A stretch of DNA of 64,000 nucleotides from Ficedula albicollis (GCF_000247815.1 NC_021674.1:84388147-84452146); one strand, 5' to 3'. Shown: positions 1 through 13,293, numbered from the stretch's first letter. Translations and numbers: made by a program. Notes: generated from the letters alone by a model not told the origin.

Positions 1-459
1 TGGTCCTGATAGGTCCAGATTCCCATCCTCAGTTTTGTGAAGGTAATTTTAAAATTTATTTTCCATTACCTCTACTTCCACAGGAATGCTATCTGAGAAA
101 TTCCTTACATGCAGGAAAATGCTATACAAATACAGGTGCTGATAATGACAGAGTCTTTTGCCACTATAAAATGTACAGTTACACCCATAATGCTGAACGG
201 AGTATTTGTGAAGTCAAGCAACAGTTCTATGTGGCAATTATGTAACTATCCATTCCTCTAAAGTGTTCAAATGAAAAATAAAACAATAAATTATATTTTA
301 AATGGGATTTCTTTAAGAAGTTTAAAGGACTAGCAAAGGTCATACATAAATTCAAACAAAGATGTCAAGGAAGAAACAGGAAGCTTGTAAGGAAACAATA
401 TTCATTTCATTGCAGATTTTTTTTCAAATGCATAATTTATTTTTAAATTCATAACTTAC
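1..459 (-). other. MYO6: MYO6 intron (part), downstream of second coding exon
   Basis: Intron sequence following the donor GTAAGT at 454-459, read on the minus strand. The next MYO6 coding exon is not in the window: none of the frames here reads on into the myosin motor after the Asn-Cys codons that end the exon at 460-529. The stretch is AT-rich and I see no other feature in it. Confidence 0.7.
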
Positions 460-529
460 AATTATCTTCCACATCCTTCTTGCTATCCTCCTCTGCAGGA
501 AACACTTGATTGATAGCAGCCTGGAAAGT
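460..529 (-). CDS. MYO6: Myosin VI, second coding exon (about residues 40-62)
   Basis: This 70-nt exon continues the myosin VI reading frame from the exon at 6799-6937. It encodes about residues 40-62 plus the first base of the next codon, reading TFQAAINQVFPAEEDSKKDV then EDN and the T of a Cys codon. On the minus strand it is bounded by a CAG acceptor at 530-532 and a GTAAGT donor at 454-459. It starts in phase 0, matching the previous exon, which ends on a complete Lys codon. The peptide belongs to the small N-terminal SH3-like part of the motor head, ahead of the P-loop, so no nucleotide-binding residue lies in the window. Myosin VI moves towards actin minus ends in endocytosis, Golgi traffic and inner-ear hair cells. 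Mammalian MYO6, as I recall it, has FLALINQ where this has FQAAINQ; the rest is near-identical. Too short to appear as a standalone open frame. Confidence 0.93.
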
Positions 530-795
530 CTGTTAGATAAGAAACATTAATATTGTCAGAATCCATAAAACAGAAGTATAGTTTACATACATCTCATGCA
601 ATCGTGCAAGTCAGTGCACTGTAATTGTACATGATTTCAAATGAAGTCACCAGCATTACACTGCAGAATTGGAAATTTTACTGAGTTACTAGATACTGAT
701 GAAAAACTGCTGCATTTAAATTACAACATTACATTATAAAAATGAATTCACAGTAATATATATTTTAGTGCAATAGTATTTGATTGTCAAATATT

Positions 796-1011
796 GCATG
801 TCATACTGTGCAATACAAAAAATATTATTGAAAAAAGTATTGCAGAGATAACAGCATTATAAATGACACAGCATGTCATACTGTGCAATACAAAAAATAT
901 TACTGAAAAAAGTATTGCAGAGATAATAGCATTATAAATGACACTTACTGTGCAATACAAAAAATATTATTGAAAAAAGTATTGCAGAGATAACAGCATT
1001 ATAAATGACAC
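796..1011. repeat. Tandem repeat, three copies, unit 75/75/67 bp
   Basis: The units start at 796, 871 and 946. Each carries TGCAATACAAAAAATATT, followed by a GAAAAAAGTATTGCAGAG block and ATTATAAATGACAC. Copy 2 differs from the others at a few bases, and copy 3 lacks the first 8 bp of the unit. It is intronic in MYO6. The copies abut without spacers, so this is a local tandem amplification rather than a dispersed element or CRISPR-like array. Confidence 0.93.
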
Positions 1012-4000
1012 AATTTCCTCAGTTTTGCAAAGAAGAAAGAATAAAATGCAAATCATTAGTTCAGTCAAAGGACTGTGCTGTCATTACGATATGTTGGTTT
1101 AAAATATTCCTACTTAAAATATTAGTGTTCAATACATAACATCCTGTGTATCACCAAATACTATAGCTTTGGTTGTTGCTTATTGGGTTTTTTTTTTTTC
1201 AATAAATCAATACTAAAGTAAAACAAGACTTTCCTTCAACCCTTGTATTCCAGTTATACAAAACGATCATTTATCAAGTGTTCACATCCAACTGGAAAAA
1301 AATCAGAACAAAAGCAACTTTGTTTCTTTTTTCATCTCCAGAAGTCATAATTTATATTGCTGTAAAAAGGAAGGAAAAACATCCAAGCACACATGCATTA
1401 CAGCATCTGCACAAAAATATCTATTGTACACAGGAGATTTTTAATTATATTTTTTTGTTTACTGTAGTAACAGCTCGTTTGAGCTAGCGATGAATGAACA
1501 AAACCCCCATTGTACCAATTAAACATGACAGCCACCATGCCACTGCAGGCACAGGCTCCTTTTCCCCATGGAAATGGAGACAAGAAGTCTAGTCTAATAT
1601 TTGAAAAGGCAACCAGCTGGATCTAAAGAATGAACTTAATAAACAAACATGTTTGCTTGTTTAACACTGTACTCAGCAAGGTAGTCCCATGAGAAAGATC
1701 TCCTAGGGAAATTTAGGAGAAAGACAGCAACTTGTTTCATGTTTGCTTGAGCACAAAGGCTTGAGAGGTCCTGGGGCTTACACCACCATTGACAGCCACA
1801 AATTCCAACTCTCTTTGAAGTGGGAAGGGTTAAAAATGCCTCAGAGCAGAATTAACTGCTGCCAGATGGAAAACATTAAATCTACAATATCCCTTCCCTA
1901 CCAAGTTATCATAAAGTATGCAATTTGTAGCCATAATAAAATATATTTTGTCATCCCCTTATCAGGATCTAATGCAGAAAACTATGTACAAGATGTTTTC
2001 CTAAGGGAAACAAAGCTGCTCAATAATGTCGGAACATCTGAACATCCATCACACCAACTTCCTCCAAAATATCCTTTATCAGAGTTTGTGAGGGCCATGG
2101 AAGCCTTCAACATTTTTACCAGCCTCAGAAGGATGCCTGCTGCTATTATTATTCAGAGTTTTAGAAGGGCAGAGATTCACCACACCCCTTCCTCCCTCTC
2201 ACAGTCTTACCGTAACTACATATTATCATCATAATTTTCTCTACGAGTTTGTCAACAGTAAAGGTAAATCTTGTTTGGTAAAGATGTATTTGAATACAAC
2301 AGTTCCCCACATGACCAGTTCCCTGATAAAACAGTGGGGAAGTTTAAAAATAATATGACCAGCTTCACAAAAATGTAACTTCACTTCTTGTTCTTGTCTG
2401 CTGATGTGTAAACCCATTAACCACTAACAAAGGCAGGATAGAATGAACAGGATTCCCAAATATTCTGTGAGACTCTTCATAAACTTCTGCTGCTTTAACA
2501 TTTCTGGAGCTAAAGTCAGCCATGCTACAATTATCCCAGAAGAGGAAGGGTTTTTTCAATGTGTTCACCACTCAGACTTCTGATTCAAGATAAATTTAAG
2601 GAGAAAAGAAAAGGAAAAAAAATAAATTCAAAGAATTCATGCTGTATTATCTCCTATCTGAAGCTCATGTTTTTCTGTTGGACTTCTTAGATAAGATCAT
2701 AGGTAGTGTTTCAACTGTGCCAACAAAAAAATTCACTGCTGTATGTCACAGTTGGAATACTGCTTTATGTAAAGTACTTTTTACATAGGTAAGTATGATA
2801 GCTAGATGTGCAGAGCTCCAAGTACTAAAATTTTAAACAGAAAATGAGCAGGGTATCCTAGATCTATCAATAATAAAACATCCAAAGAAATTCTTTACTA
2901 TACTGTCCCATTTTTAATTTTTTTAAAAATTATTTTAAGGAAAAAAACCCTTCAGATACTTGAGGGAAGACTTTTGCATTAATCATAGCTTAGGACAAGC
3001 TTGTTCTAAGAAAGTGGAGAGTGTATTAATCTTATGAGACAATAAAGGGGTCTTAGGAAGCTTCTGAAGGGTTTTTTTTTTGTCATCTTTGTAATGAAGC
3101 AACCCTTGAAATCCAATGGTAATCTTAACTATTCTCCCAGAAACTAGATGAGTGAAAAAAGATATCTTTCCATTCAAGCAGGATCTTCTTTCTACCATGT
3201 AATCCAATATGTGTAACCATGCCTTCCTTTATACCTTCAGATACAGGCAGGAGACATCCCTACTGTCAGCTGTATTTCAGAAACCAACCTACAGCAGTAC
3301 AGACCGTGTGTAACACAGACAAGAGCATGTCCCACTTGCACAAGGCACATTGATCTCACTGTTAAAAAAAACAAAATAAACCACCCTAGCTTGAAGCATT
3401 GAACTTTGTACATTCTGATCTTACCTTCAAAGTACATTTATTCATTTATACTTAGCTGGGAAAAATACTTTTCTGGTTATTCACAGCATACCAGAGCAGG
3501 TGGCCCATAAAACCTTCCATGACCCTTCAGAAGTGGCACAGAGCCATAAGGTGTCTCTCAGACGGAGGCAGAAGGGGTGTCAGCGAGTGCCTGCAGCACC
3601 TCACACCTTCCCAGTGACTACCAGAAACTCATGACTGCTGATGCTCTAAGAAGTGCCTGCCCCCTACTCCTCAGTGCCCCATGGTGCCCAGAATGGCATC
3701 TCACCCCTCCAGTGCATCTCCTCCTAATCACTTTATTCACATTTGCTACCTCCAGGAAAAGAGTAAACTCCCTATTTGGCAATTTCACTGCCAAATTTCA
3801 CTGTCATCTGCCTTCTCCTCATTTTATCCTCGAAGAACAAAAAGATATATGAAACAGGATCCAAGATTACAAATCCCAGTACATTCAGAAAAGAACACTT
3901 TAAGGAAGAATGAAAGCACAATACTAGTTGAGTTTAACAGCTGGCTCCCTCTCTACCTGCCTCTTCCTTGTACCACCAGCTGGTGGGCCATGGGCCAGGA

Positions 4001-4105
4001 CTGCCAGCTCTCGTACCACCAATCCAGTTTGGAGCCCTTTCTCAGGGCAGGACTCCAGCTCTAGGTGGAACCATGCTCATTAGCAAAGCACTCTCCAGTT
4101 TCTTT

Positions 4106-4401
4106 GGCTTTTTTTCCAGTCCTGGCATTTATAAGCCTTGCAAGCCAGTGATCTACTTTTTGGGAAGAGGTTCCCATCACGTAACACATGCATCCTCCAT
4201 CCCAGTAAAACACTCCGGCGGCTCGCAGTGTGTTGTTTGTGCAGGGCAGGCTGGGCTTTTTTTCCAGTCCTGGCATTTATAAGCCTTGCAAGCCAGTGAT
4301 CTACTTTTTGGGAAGAGGTTCCCATCACGTAACACATGCATCCTCTGTCCCAGTAAAACGCTCCGGCGGCTCGCAGTGTGTTCTTTGTGCAGGGCAGGCT
4401 G
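4106..4401. repeat. Tandem duplication, 148-bp unit, two copies
   Basis: The copies lie at 4106-4253 and 4254-4401, head to tail. Both contain CCAGTCCTGGCATTTATAAG, a CACGTAACACATGCATCCTC block, and CTCCGGCGGCTCGCAGTGTG. They differ at a handful of positions, for example CATCCC against TGTCCC and TTGTTTGT against TTCTTTGT, so this is a real diverged duplication rather than a base-for-base copy. It lies in a MYO6 intron. Confidence 0.93.
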
Positions 4402-6798
4402 GTTGACTCAGATCCCCACCTCTCAGACACACAGCCTCTGCACTGAACTGTAAACACTTGGGGATGGGCTGTGGTACCCAAAACTGCTACTGCTGGGCCT
4501 TCAGGGAATTGGTGTGTTGGACCTTCACAGAGTCTGGTCTGGGTATCTTGGTTTCATAATGTGAAGCAACTTGCCACCACAATGGCCTCAGCTCCTCTGC
4601 CCCCCTTCCACTGCTTGCTGCCATCCTGAAAACTTTCCATTTCTTCACGTCAGATCTGTTCTCTGACCTGGTTTGGGGTGTCACACAGCTCGGCAGGTGG
4701 AGCGGGAGAGTGCCACTCTGCAGTGCCAGAGCTGGCTACAGGTGGGGATGGGAGGGACGGATTTAAGACAGGGTGAAACTGCTGCCTTGCAGCAAATACT
4801 GCAGTTATTGACAACAGTGTCATAAAAGGCAATCATCAAACACATGCATACACATTTCCTTTTCAAACTGTGACCTCTGGTAAGCTACCAGTGCCTACAG
4901 AGAATACATATGACATGGTAATGACCCAGATTAAAAAATAATAATAAGTTACACTGCCCGGATATGTTTACAAGATCAGGTTACTCCTCTCCTCCCTGTA
5001 ATTATCATGGGCAACTCTGGAGCTGCTATCACACATTCTTGCTGAAGAGCACTTCTGAACTACCATTTTAAGAAAACAAAGTGATGAGTATTAATGCTGA
5101 CTACTTCAAATGAATGGTCTAAGTACACAAGGACAGAGTTATCTTAAAAAGTCAAAAAGCAATGAGAAATGTTTCTCTAAAACAAAAGCAATGACACCTT
5201 GAAAAGACTGAGAAGGTAACCAAGAAAACTTTTTACTCCATCTTTATTAATATAAGGTTAATTAATTAAGTTTGATAATTAAAAAATAGGACCAAATCTC
5301 TACAACATTTAGACTGTGAAGTGTTTGTTGCCTTACATGAATGAACATTAGGCTCTTAATTGATCTGCTTAATTCAAAACAGCCAACAGCAGAATAACAA
5401 ACACCCTAGACAAAAGACTTTTTTTGCTGTTGTTGAGAAAACCATGAAGCAAACTATTCATATTTTAGGATCATTTTTTGTTGTTTTGTTGGGTTTTTTA
5501 TATTATATATGGTCCCTGAAAGGAGCACATGTTAGAAATAAATTGTGACTCAGAAATATCCTTATCCTTATTATTGTTTCTGTTTCAGTGTAAAGGCTTT
5601 TGCTCTTTATGACATCAGGACTCTTGGGGCATATAAACAGAAACAGCAGTAGGGATGACATTTATTTAAGTAATTTTAATATTAGCCATAGATTTGGAAT
5701 ATTTAATATCTTTGTCTCAATAATCTTGCTCCTCCTCAAACTGACAAGTTAATACTACTACTACTAAACCTACAGACTTTATCTCTCTCACTCAAAAATC
5801 AGATGTTACACTTGCTTTGTATTTCTAAGGAAGGCAAAATCAACTTCCTCTCCAAGATGCACAAAAAAGAAAGCCTATAAACATTTCCCCAAAGGAAGGA
5901 CTGCTGCATAACCTTTTGACCTGTGACAAGGCATTCTCTCCTACTGCTGACATAAAAAAAGAAGTTACAAAACACATTGTTGCCTTTTTTACATCCTTGA
6001 ATATAAAGAAAAAACGAAATTATTAGAAAGGGCATAAAAAATATATTCAAAATGACGGAAATCAACTTTTAAGGCAGTGCTAAACTTATTCCATCTAGGA
6101 CAACCCAGGAATCTAACCATTTCAATTAGGATAATAGATAGCTACAAGGTGCTTCCTGTAAAAACTGACATTTAGTTACAGCATACTGAGTCTGAACGAT
6201 GTCATGATAAATCAAGCCATTGGAGCACACTAATTAGGATGAATTGGTTGTCTTAATTTTAAAAGTTACATTTATTTTGACTTTAATTTGATGTAGCAAT
6301 TCCATAGGATCTTTGTTTGACATCATATTACTTCTCAAGGTACTTGAGTTAAGAGGATTCATGTCTCAGTCTTCATCAGTCTAATGGCATCTAATCTTAG
6401 CCAGAGCCCAGCACATCTCTGTAGGACCCTTTGTATGTATGTAATGAAAAAGAGAGAAGCTAATCTAAACAGCAGGCTCTTAATCAGTGTCTAATTGAGA
6501 AAAATAAAGCATACAGTACTGAATCAAATGGCTATGGAGTTTCAAACCTCCCTTTCATGAGTACGTACTCAATGCACATGCAGATAACTGACAAAGTACA
6601 CACTTCTCTTCAGTGTGAGGAGTCCATTGCAATACAAGCTAAAGCTGAACAAAGATCCTTAGCCAAACTTAGAACAGAAAATTGATTTTCCACTCCTTCA
6701 CGCTATGTTCAGTTGAAGATACTGGCAAAGACCTGGCCTACAAGTAAGGCGGATTCTTGTATGTTTTCTCTCTTTTCCTCTGTTTGTGAGATACTTAC

Positions 6799-6937
6799 CT
6801 TGCCTTTCTGATTCAAAGGCTCAATAGTTAAGTTGTCAGGGCCAATGTCCACAATCATCCCCATCTGAAACCCATCAGTTGGGTGTGGAGCCCAAACGGG
6901 CTTCCCGTCTTCCATTGTGGGATCTATCCAGTATTTC
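6799..6937 (-). CDS. MYO6: Myosin VI, start-codon exon (residues 1-39); coding part 6799-6915
   Basis: This exon carries the MYO6 initiation codon. On the minus strand a TTTTTTCTTACAG acceptor precedes 6937. A 22-nt 5' untranslated stretch (6916-6937) is followed by ATG at 6913-6915 in a strong start context (CCCACAATGG: A at -3, G at +4). The frame then reads [20 protein letters not shown] and [19 protein letters not shown], 39 codons ending exactly at the donor GGCAAG|GTAAGT. This is the highly conserved N-terminus of myosin VI. The next exon, 6.3 kb downstream, begins in the same phase at 529. The open frame runs on into the intron on both sides, but the splice signals and protein similarity fix the borders. 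There is no upstream ATG within this exon. The acceptor implies at least one untranslated exon upstream, probably in the CpG island near 36.3-37.6 kb. Confidence 0.96.
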
Positions 6938-7284
6938 CTGTAAGAAAAAATAAAACTCAAATTAATCAAAACACTTTGTATACAAATTGAATAAGCCATC
7001 AGAGTTTATTATGCTTATTTTTGTTATTCAGTATGAAAAGAGACAGCCGCTGCAGACTGGAGCCAGCCTTTCTCCAGCTCTCAATGCTTCTCCTACAGAG
7101 GACACCCCTTGGACTTCAGCAGGGAGAAGACTGAACACCAGAACCATTTTTCATGGGATCCACACACTGCTGCCTAAGGTCTGTATCCAGCTTCCCTAAC
7201 GTGTGAACTCCCGAGAAGGGAGTCTATCTCATGATCAAATTAGAAGTGCAAGACAGATTCAAAGCCAAGACTGTACTGGGAGTG

Positions 7285-7345
7285 TGTATATACACATGTG
7301 TGGATATACATGTAAAGACACACACATATGTGTACATGCATGCAG
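7285..7345. repeat. Degenerate (TG/TA/CA)n alternating purine-pyrimidine tract
   Basis: Runs of GTGTGTATATACACATGTGT, then ATACATG, ACACACACATATGTGTACAT and GCATGCA. This is an imperfect dinucleotide microsatellite with short palindromes. It lies in a MYO6 intron and no function is inferred. Confidence 0.6.
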
Positions 7346-7848
7346 TGGGTCATATGACTAGTGGGTACGTGTCTGTACTTGGTCTGGTGTACAAATATTT
7401 GTATTTGTTGAGGCATTTGAGCAGAAATCCAGTCTCTTGGCATTTGAGACAAATGAATGTGTTCACTCCTTTTGTGTGGCTGAGCATATGGCTTTCAAAT
7501 AACCCACACATACATTTAGTCTTGATTTATCATCCTGTAACTATTTTAAAGGCTGACCCTCCCGATACTGTAACATTACAGGTCTTCCTGTTAAGGAACT
7601 TTATTTTCCATTAAAAAATGACATGAAAATTGTTTTGAAATAATTTCGATCTGCAAGTGAAAAAGATGCAAAGGCCAAGATATTCAAACCTTATGCTCCT
7701 CAAGTTATACAGCTAAATAAGCTCCCAATTAAAAGGGAGTATTTGATTGCATGCAATACTCATTGAGCTAACCAGGAAAGTTGCCAAGGTTGGCACACTC
7801 TGAATGGCTAATGGTGCCATTTTAAATAAGCTGAATTGGTCCCTTTTT

Positions 7849-7850
<2 letters not shown>

Positions 7851-7896
<46 letters not shown>
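7851..7896. repeat. Homopolymer T46 followed by GGTTT-rich sequence
   Basis: 46 consecutive T, preceded by CCCTTTTTTC and followed by GTTGGTTTGGTTTTGGTTTC. Read on the minus strand it is A46. It could be the tail of a retrocopy, but I see no gene-like sequence upstream of it on the minus strand and no obvious target-site duplication. A simple repeat is the safer call. The exact length of such a run is unreliable in most assemblies. Confidence 0.85.
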
Positions 7897-7897
<1 letters not shown>

Positions 7898-8126
7898 TTG
7901 GTTTGGTTTTGGTTTCTTTTAAACCCACTTTATAGTCCTTATTCTAATAAGAATAGAGTCCACTCAGTTTAAAAGGCTCAATTCTCTTGGCTGTTTCTTA
8001 CTCCTCTTCAAAACTCATTCACATACTAAACTGACATGTTTTAATGATTCCAAAATTTGTGTCAAGTAATCTCATACCACCAAGGTGTAACGTGCCTCTC
8101 TCACCATGAAAGAAATAAGCCTGCCA

Positions 8127-8394
8127 GACAGCAAAGAAAACACTGGCAACAAACTCCAGAAGTCTAGGGAAAACTCAGGAAAGTGTCTCACATTTTTCTT
8201 TTCCTATACCTGAAGGAAAAAGAAGATCCAAAATTTCTCACAAACAATGAAGGCTACACAGACAGCAAAGAAAACACTGGCAACAAACTCCAGAAGTCTA
8301 GGGAAAACTCAGGAAAGTGTCTCACATTTTTCTTTTCCTATACCTGAAGGAAAAAGAAGATCCAAAATTTCTCACAAACAATGAAGGCTACAGA
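8127..8394. repeat. Tandem duplication, 134-bp unit, two copies
   Basis: Copies at 8127-8260 and 8261-8394. Each begins GACAGCAAAGAAAACACTGG and ends CAATGAAGGCTACA. The two are almost identical by eye (CACA against CAGA at the ends), so the event is young relative to the other duplications in the window. It lies in the presumed MYO6 first intron. Confidence 0.94.
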
Positions 8395-11300
8395 TCCCTT
8401 TGCCATAAGCGGCAGCAAGGAAAAAGAGTGATTGGCCCACCAGAATGCTATACAACTATGAGCAGAAAAGGACATTCTTGCCCCTCGGAGGATCTGTCAG
8501 CACATGCTGCACATGACCTGCTTTTTACTGCCTCCAAGGACAGGTTAGGAAAGTTTGAAGGGAAGGAAAACGCTGATCTCTGAGAATGCTGCTGGCCTTA
8601 GTTAACAGCAAGCTGTCTTATTCCTTGGCAACTTTAATGTGAAATTACAGGAAAACTTGTTATTTGCTTTTCTCCCACAAACAGAACATAGTTACTTCTT
8701 TTAACTACACACAGAAAGTTAGGTTCTAAAACCTCCAATATCACATTTGCTTCTCTACTTACTTCCATACTTTTGCCACAGCCCATGAACTGCAAAACAG
8801 CATCTTCATCATGTATTGCCATCACTATATAATAAAGCCTGTAAACAACATCTGCATTCACTCACAACTGGCTGTTGGCCATTTTTTCTTTATTTTATGA
8901 TACTGAAAAAGGAAATTTTTTTCCAGACAGACCTCACCTCTAGATCCAACTGCCGTCATGGGCATAGTTGCTAAACAGCTGAGTTTATTTCTGGATATAA
9001 CCAAGTCTTCATTTTTTCACAAACCTATCATTTGCTTCTAAAATGCTAGTTCAAAATAGTAGTTAAACGATATGTCACACAACCACTAAAAACAAGGCTG
9101 CCTTTTACACCCCAAGTAGCATGGTCAGGGCTCCGGACATAACCATGTTGTACGAGAAACAAACCCTAAAATTACTGCCAAAATTTCAGCAAAAATTAGA
9201 ATCCAACCTCCCCAGTTCACATGCAGATGCTTCTGCTTTGTTCACTGACAGGGCTTTTTGCATTCTTACATATTTTTAAGGCAATTTCATAGTTTGTTAA
9301 TAAATTATGACAGGGGAGTGTCATAAGCTGAAAAAAATCCTCTTTTCACCCACCACCAGGAAATGCAAGTGTAAGAAAAGTACCTGAGGCTTTGCAAGCA
9401 TCTGAGACACCAATGGATGAAAGCAATCTTAATACAAGTGAGTCAGTTATTAATGGGACACTTAATTTTAATAAATACAGTCTTCTGGCTGAGTAGTGAC
9501 ATAAAACCAGTTGTAACATTTTGGGTTTAGCACCACTCCATCTCTGTCAGCTGGGAGTCTGCCAGGGAGCACACTGAAACTGGATATCAAAACCTACCAG
9601 GTATTACCTACTCTATTATTTACATCCCCATCTGATGTATTGTGCCATTGCCTTGAGACAGATGCATGAAGCCTATTCCTGAACAAGCTCTTGAATAGCC
9701 AGTTTACAGAACAGCATTTTACAGTGAACAGAAACTATCAGTGGGAACAGACATTTTTTCCCAATATGCATCCATCTAAATCCAATCTACATGTGGTTTA
9801 CCACACTGCTAAAAGAGCACACAGTTTTTGAAAGCAATGAAAGCAAAGAGACTCGTGCCCAGGCTAAAAGGCAACCAGTTTGATAGCAACACCACCAAAC
9901 ACAAGAAGTAACCTGATTGATGCTTCCAAAAAAGGAGACGAAAGAATTTATCATCCACATTTGTATGTATGCACTCAGCATATATTGATTGATTTTAGGT
10001 TGCTGGATCATTTTGGGCTCCACAATTAAGACATCTCCAAAATGAAGAAGAGAATTTGCAAACGTTATGCTTAGAAGTGGGAAGCCAGCTGTCCTTTTTC
10101 TACATAGAAAGACCTCAGGAACCTAGTACTGGAGTTTTTCTCTCTGCTGAGCATCAGAGGGATAGTAATAAAATAAGCCTTTGCCTGAAGCTGGTAAACT
10201 TAATAGCTATTCTTTCAAATGTCAGATTTTATTTCTTCATAATTGGTATGCAATAATAGACCTTGCCTTAATTATCAGTAGGAGTACTTAACACATTCAG
10301 TCCTGGCTAAACACTAGAACTAGTGTTCAAACAAGTTGCCAGACAAGTTACTGCCCAGATTCCTATAAAAACACCCACCAACATTTCTGTAACTTTTTTT
10401 GTGCATTATTATTCCCCCCTTTTGGAGAATGTTTAATGACAATCTTTTTCTCAAATAAAAATTCTACATTACACATTGAGTATAGGAAATAACTAAGATT
10501 TCTCAGTAGAACGTTGACACACTATCCTCCCACTTATGTTTACCTAAGTAGTATTGATTTTAAAAGAATGTACAACTACATTTGAGTGTTATGAACTATT
10601 CAAAAGGAAATCAAATGCTACCATCTGGTGAAAGAATTCTACAAAGGCAAAATATACTAATGCAATTTTAAACCTGGTGCCAGAGCCCAGAGGCAGGCAT
10701 TTGCATGATCTGATCCTACTTACTATCCTATGAACAGTCTGCTATACCAAGGCACTGTACCGATGGCTCAATTAACTAATTAAAACAAATGAAAAATTAG
10801 ACTTCATTAAATAACCACCAGTAACTCACTAAAATGGCTAAGTCCAAGGAAAATAAACTAGTTAGCGTAGGTATAGTAGTAAATTATCACTGTAAAACCC
10901 AGATTTTTTTATATTAAAACTACTTTGCACTTGTGTGTTTAAGAGCTGCTCCAAATTCTGCTGATTACAGCAGGCATATGAGAATACTCTGGGAAAGGTC
11001 CTATAAACATACAGGAGAGACTAGACAGAGGAAAGCATTCATATATAAGTGGTACCTTACCATCAGAATTACTTTTGCAACCCTAGTTTACTGCTCAACT
11101 GAAACTTCTCCAAGTCAAAGCTCAGGCAGCATGCAGCACTCTACTCCAGGTGACACAGTATTTCAAATGAATTCCAGATATAGGAGAGATTTATTTTTAT
11201 TTGAGCTAATTACAATACAGTTACAGTTGCATTGTTTAAATGAGTGTTGAACTGATACCACTTTTATTATTTACTTTTCCAATTCACTACAAAGCTCTGC

Positions 11301-13215
11301 TCTAACACATTTTAGTTTATTCATGTCATACAGCAGCTTCTTCATACCTAAAATAACATCAACAAAATAATTCTGTCAAGCAGAGACTTCTGAAAAACTG
11401 GAAAAGAAGAAATAGACTAAAATATAGCATAACACAGAAGTACCTTCAAAACCAACTTGTTCTGAAAATCTTAACCCCCAATTGTTAATTGTCACTATCT
11501 TTTGTAGATGTATGCATGTAAAACAAAGAGCAATCATTCCACATCTGAGAATTACCAGATAAAAATTTCTTTTAAAGCTACCTGCTCTGACTGCTTGGGA
11601 CAACTTGAGCACAACAGCTGATGACATTATTCACATGGCATGCTCATTTTCTTGTGAATTTGCATGTATCAGCATGTTTTCAATACTGAGCAGCCAGAAA
11701 CTGATTTCTGTAGTATTTCCAGATTAACCACTCCTTTGTATTTGTATTCACCTGTATTTAACATTCACACAGGAAATACCTTCTCTGCTTTTGTGTTTAC
11801 TATTCAATAAGAAAAGACAAGACGGCCCCTCATGCTTTAAGCAAAAGACAAATCTTACTTTCTCTACATTAAACGTGGTAATTAGTAAAGTGCAATACTC
11901 CATATCATTTCTGAAAACACATTTGCCTAGAACATTGATACTCCTGGAAGAACAAATTTTAAGGAGCAGAAGAATGGGTGTGGCAGGGACAGGATTAGCC
12001 AAAGACCTGTACAGCTTCCTCTAAACCATCTCACCCTTCCTGTGTGTTAACTGCTGCTTGAGCCACTTCACCCCAGCTACCCTCCTGTTTTGCTCACTGC
12101 TCTGCCTCTTGCCCTCCTGACCACCTTGAGAAGTACTGATGCAGGGCAGGAGATGGTCTGAGTAAGAACATGTACTTTGAAACAAAAAAAAAAACCATAC
12201 TACTTTATCTGCAAATATTTAAATGGCTATTGCATCAAAATAAGCTATTAAAAAGAAGGAATTCAATTAATGGCAGGAAATTTCCCCCACAGCAACTGAA
12301 TGTTTCATGTATATCACCATCCTGAAAGAGAAGTGATACAGGTACTGCTCAAGAACCCTCAGTTTTGAAATACATGTGTTTTATGCTTTTTCAAGTGCAT
12401 CATATTGATTCAATCAGCACTTTTGTACATCTATGCACATTTTATGTAACAAAAATGTAGCTTATTAAAAAAGCACCTATTGTAGGAAGCTTAGCCAAAA
12501 TAATTTTTATGTCAACTGAACAGATTTCTGTAAGGCTAAGTGTCTTCCAGGTATTGTTCACTAAGTGCAAAATTCTCAGTATTGCTCAAGAAATAAAAAA
12601 TAAATCTCACATGGACAAGGAAATCTGCCATTGGAGGTTACAGTGAAACTTCAAGAAATCCAGAGGGAGGAGAATTTAGGCAATTTTAACAAAGATACCA
12701 ACTCTGCAGATACAGCAGAGGAGTCCACAAGAGAGACTGTACACAGTAAAAGATCACTTGTGGCACATCAGCAGAGGAGAAACAGCAAACATTCTCATGA
12801 ATTGTACCACGTGCAAAGATGACAAGCAATGGAGAAGATGGAAGATCAAAGGAGACTTAGCAAAGGAAGACAGCAACGTATGTCATGTTCATTAGCAAAT
12901 ATTTGTCCAATTCAACTACTGTTATACAAGACCAAAATGAATTTTGTACAGCTTGTAAGTTTGTAAAATTCTAACCACAGTGGCAGTGGTCTTTTGACTA
13001 TGACACTGAGAAATTAAAACTCAATTAGTATTAGAATTAGCAAGGTCTGATGATTCCCTTTGTGATTCCTGCTCTTCTGCCAGATTTTTTAGCTACTGTT
13101 CTCTCAAGAACATTTTTCTTATTTTAGTTCCTACTAAGAAAATAGAGAGATCTTTGTCCTAATTCTTGCTCATTAAAATAACCTGAGTAGAGCTTCCTGA
13201 CAAACCAAGAATTAA

Positions 13216-13293
13216 GTATGCCAAGGGGATCTGCATAAGCATTTTCCACCAACAGTATGCCAAGGGGATCTGCATAAGCATTTTCAACCAACA
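13216..13293. repeat. Tandem duplication, 39-bp unit, two copies
   Basis: Copies begin at 13216 and 13255. The shared unit is GTATGCCAAGGGGATCTGCA followed by TAAGCATTTTC and ACCAACA, with one difference (TTTCC against TTTCA). Intronic, with no coding role seen. Confidence 0.88.

Larger units (their letters stand above)
530..6798 (-). other. MYO6: MYO6 intron between first and second coding exons
   Basis: 6.3 kb of AT-rich intron between two well-supported MYO6 exons. It holds a three-copy tandem repeat at 796-1011 and a two-copy 148-bp repeat at 4106-4401, described separately. The longest open frame (1743-2234, plus strand, 163 codons) resembles no protein I know and has no supporting signals. 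I see no other gene or recognisable transposon. Confidence 0.8.

Noticed and set aside
796..1011. Three regularly spaced repeats, CRISPR-like at first sight
   Set aside because: The whole 75-bp unit is repeated with no unique spacers, in a vertebrate intron. It is a plain tandem repeat.
1743..2234. 163-codon plus-strand open frame in a MYO6 intron
   Set aside because: No similarity recognised, no splice or start evidence, antisense to MYO6. Length is notable but compatible with chance in 64 kb.
10310..10327. Inverted repeat AACACTAG AA CTAGTGTT
   Set aside because: 8-bp arms with a 2-nt loop are expected by chance in 64 kb, and no context supports a function.
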